A program made the translations under genes and the position numbers. From Thioalkalivibrio sp. (GTDB lineage Bacteria; Pseudomonadota; Gammaproteobacteria; Ectothiorhodospirales; Ectothiorhodospiraceae), in assembly GCA_007120575.1 (NCBI GenBank), contig SKNJ01000079.1, forward strand, positions 1 to 6,784: a stretch of 6,784 bases of DNA. The letters run 5' to 3'. The notes under the pieces are model-generated. The model ran no database searches and was not told the origin of the DNA. It saw only the letters and a list, made by a program, of their open reading frames with translations. Of the stretch, positions 6,695 to 6,784 are shown in pieces. Numbering within the stretch: position 1 is the first letter of the stretch; the number at the start of each line of letters is the position of its first letter.

Positions 6695-6772
6695 GCGTGG
6701 GAACGGCGTTGCGGCTCCCTTGTGCAGAATGACTGCACGGCAGTCACCGCGCCTTGTTCGCACGCAAAAGCG
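6688..6772. other. large dyad structure with alternative internal hairpins
   Basis: CGCTTTTGCGTG (6688-6699) is a perfect 12-base inverted match to CACGCAAAAGCG (6761-6772). Pairing continues inward after one G-G mismatch with GAAC/GTTC (6701-6704, 6756-6759) and GGCG/CGCC (6705-6708, 6750-6753, with a TT bulge). The interior holds GTGCAG/CTGCAC (6722-6727, 6733-6738) and GACTGC/GCAGTC (6731-6736, 6740-6745), which share bases and cannot form together. It overlaps the right end of repeat copy 2 by seven bases. No T-run follows, so it is not a classical terminator. It could be a structured RNA, a leader of the next gene, or a remnant of a mobile element. Confidence 0.5.
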
Positions 6773-6784
6773 ACTCGAGCGCGA

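Noticed and set aside
6024..6763. Minus-strand open frames opposite smg and across repeat copy 2
   Set aside because: They translate the repeat (sharing peptide pieces such as DAPCLGK with the frame over copy 1) and the antisense of smg, so the similarity reflects the DNA repeat, not a protein family.

Overview
The window is a compact, GC-rich bacterial chromosomal segment. It carries two divergent operons of conserved housekeeping genes. The gene order (DUF4390 gene, rsmB, fmt and def leftward; a LysM protein, dprA and smg rightward) is the familiar gammaproteobacterial arrangement. It resembles the Pseudomonas locus in which sun/rsmB, fmt and def stand beside a LysM gene and dprA, with smg added. 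The very high GC content, the presence of a DUF4390 gene and an interspersed repeat make an Ectothiorhodospiraceae/Chromatiales-type gammaproteobacterium (Thioalkalivibrio-like) my best guess. That is inference, not proof.

Left part, minus strand (3421 down to 1): def (peptide deformylase), fmt (Met-tRNA formyltransferase), rsmB (16S rRNA m5C967 methyltransferase) and a DUF4390 secreted protein cut off by the window edge. Each junction is a stop/start overlap: TGATG for def/fmt and fmt/rsmB, ATGA for rsmB/DUF4390. This points to one translationally coupled operon. Fmt adds and Def removes the N-formyl group of initiator methionine, and RsmB modifies the ribosomal small subunit, so the first three genes serve translation.

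Middle (3422-3560): a 139-bp divergent control region holding the def ribosome binding site, a near-palindrome and a GNRA-capped hairpin in the leader of the rightward operon. I cannot assign sigma70 boxes with confidence.

Right part, plus strand (3561-6542): a LysM lipoprotein resembling the type IV pilus secretin-associated protein TsaP, then dprA (RecA loader in natural transformation), then smg (DUF494), which overlaps dprA by 4 nt. A pilus-secretin cell-wall anchor next to DprA suggests a DNA-uptake theme.

The least ordinary content is noncoding. Two diverged copies of a repeat of about 130-150 bp lie in the same orientation, each beginning at the first base after a stop codon (after the LysM gene at 4719 and after smg at 6543). 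The second copy folds into a long imperfect hairpin. It is followed by a further dyad-symmetric structure (6688-6772) containing two mutually exclusive hairpins. Positions 6695-6784 contain no gene I can support. No tRNA, rRNA, CRISPR array, transposase or novel multi-gene system is visible.
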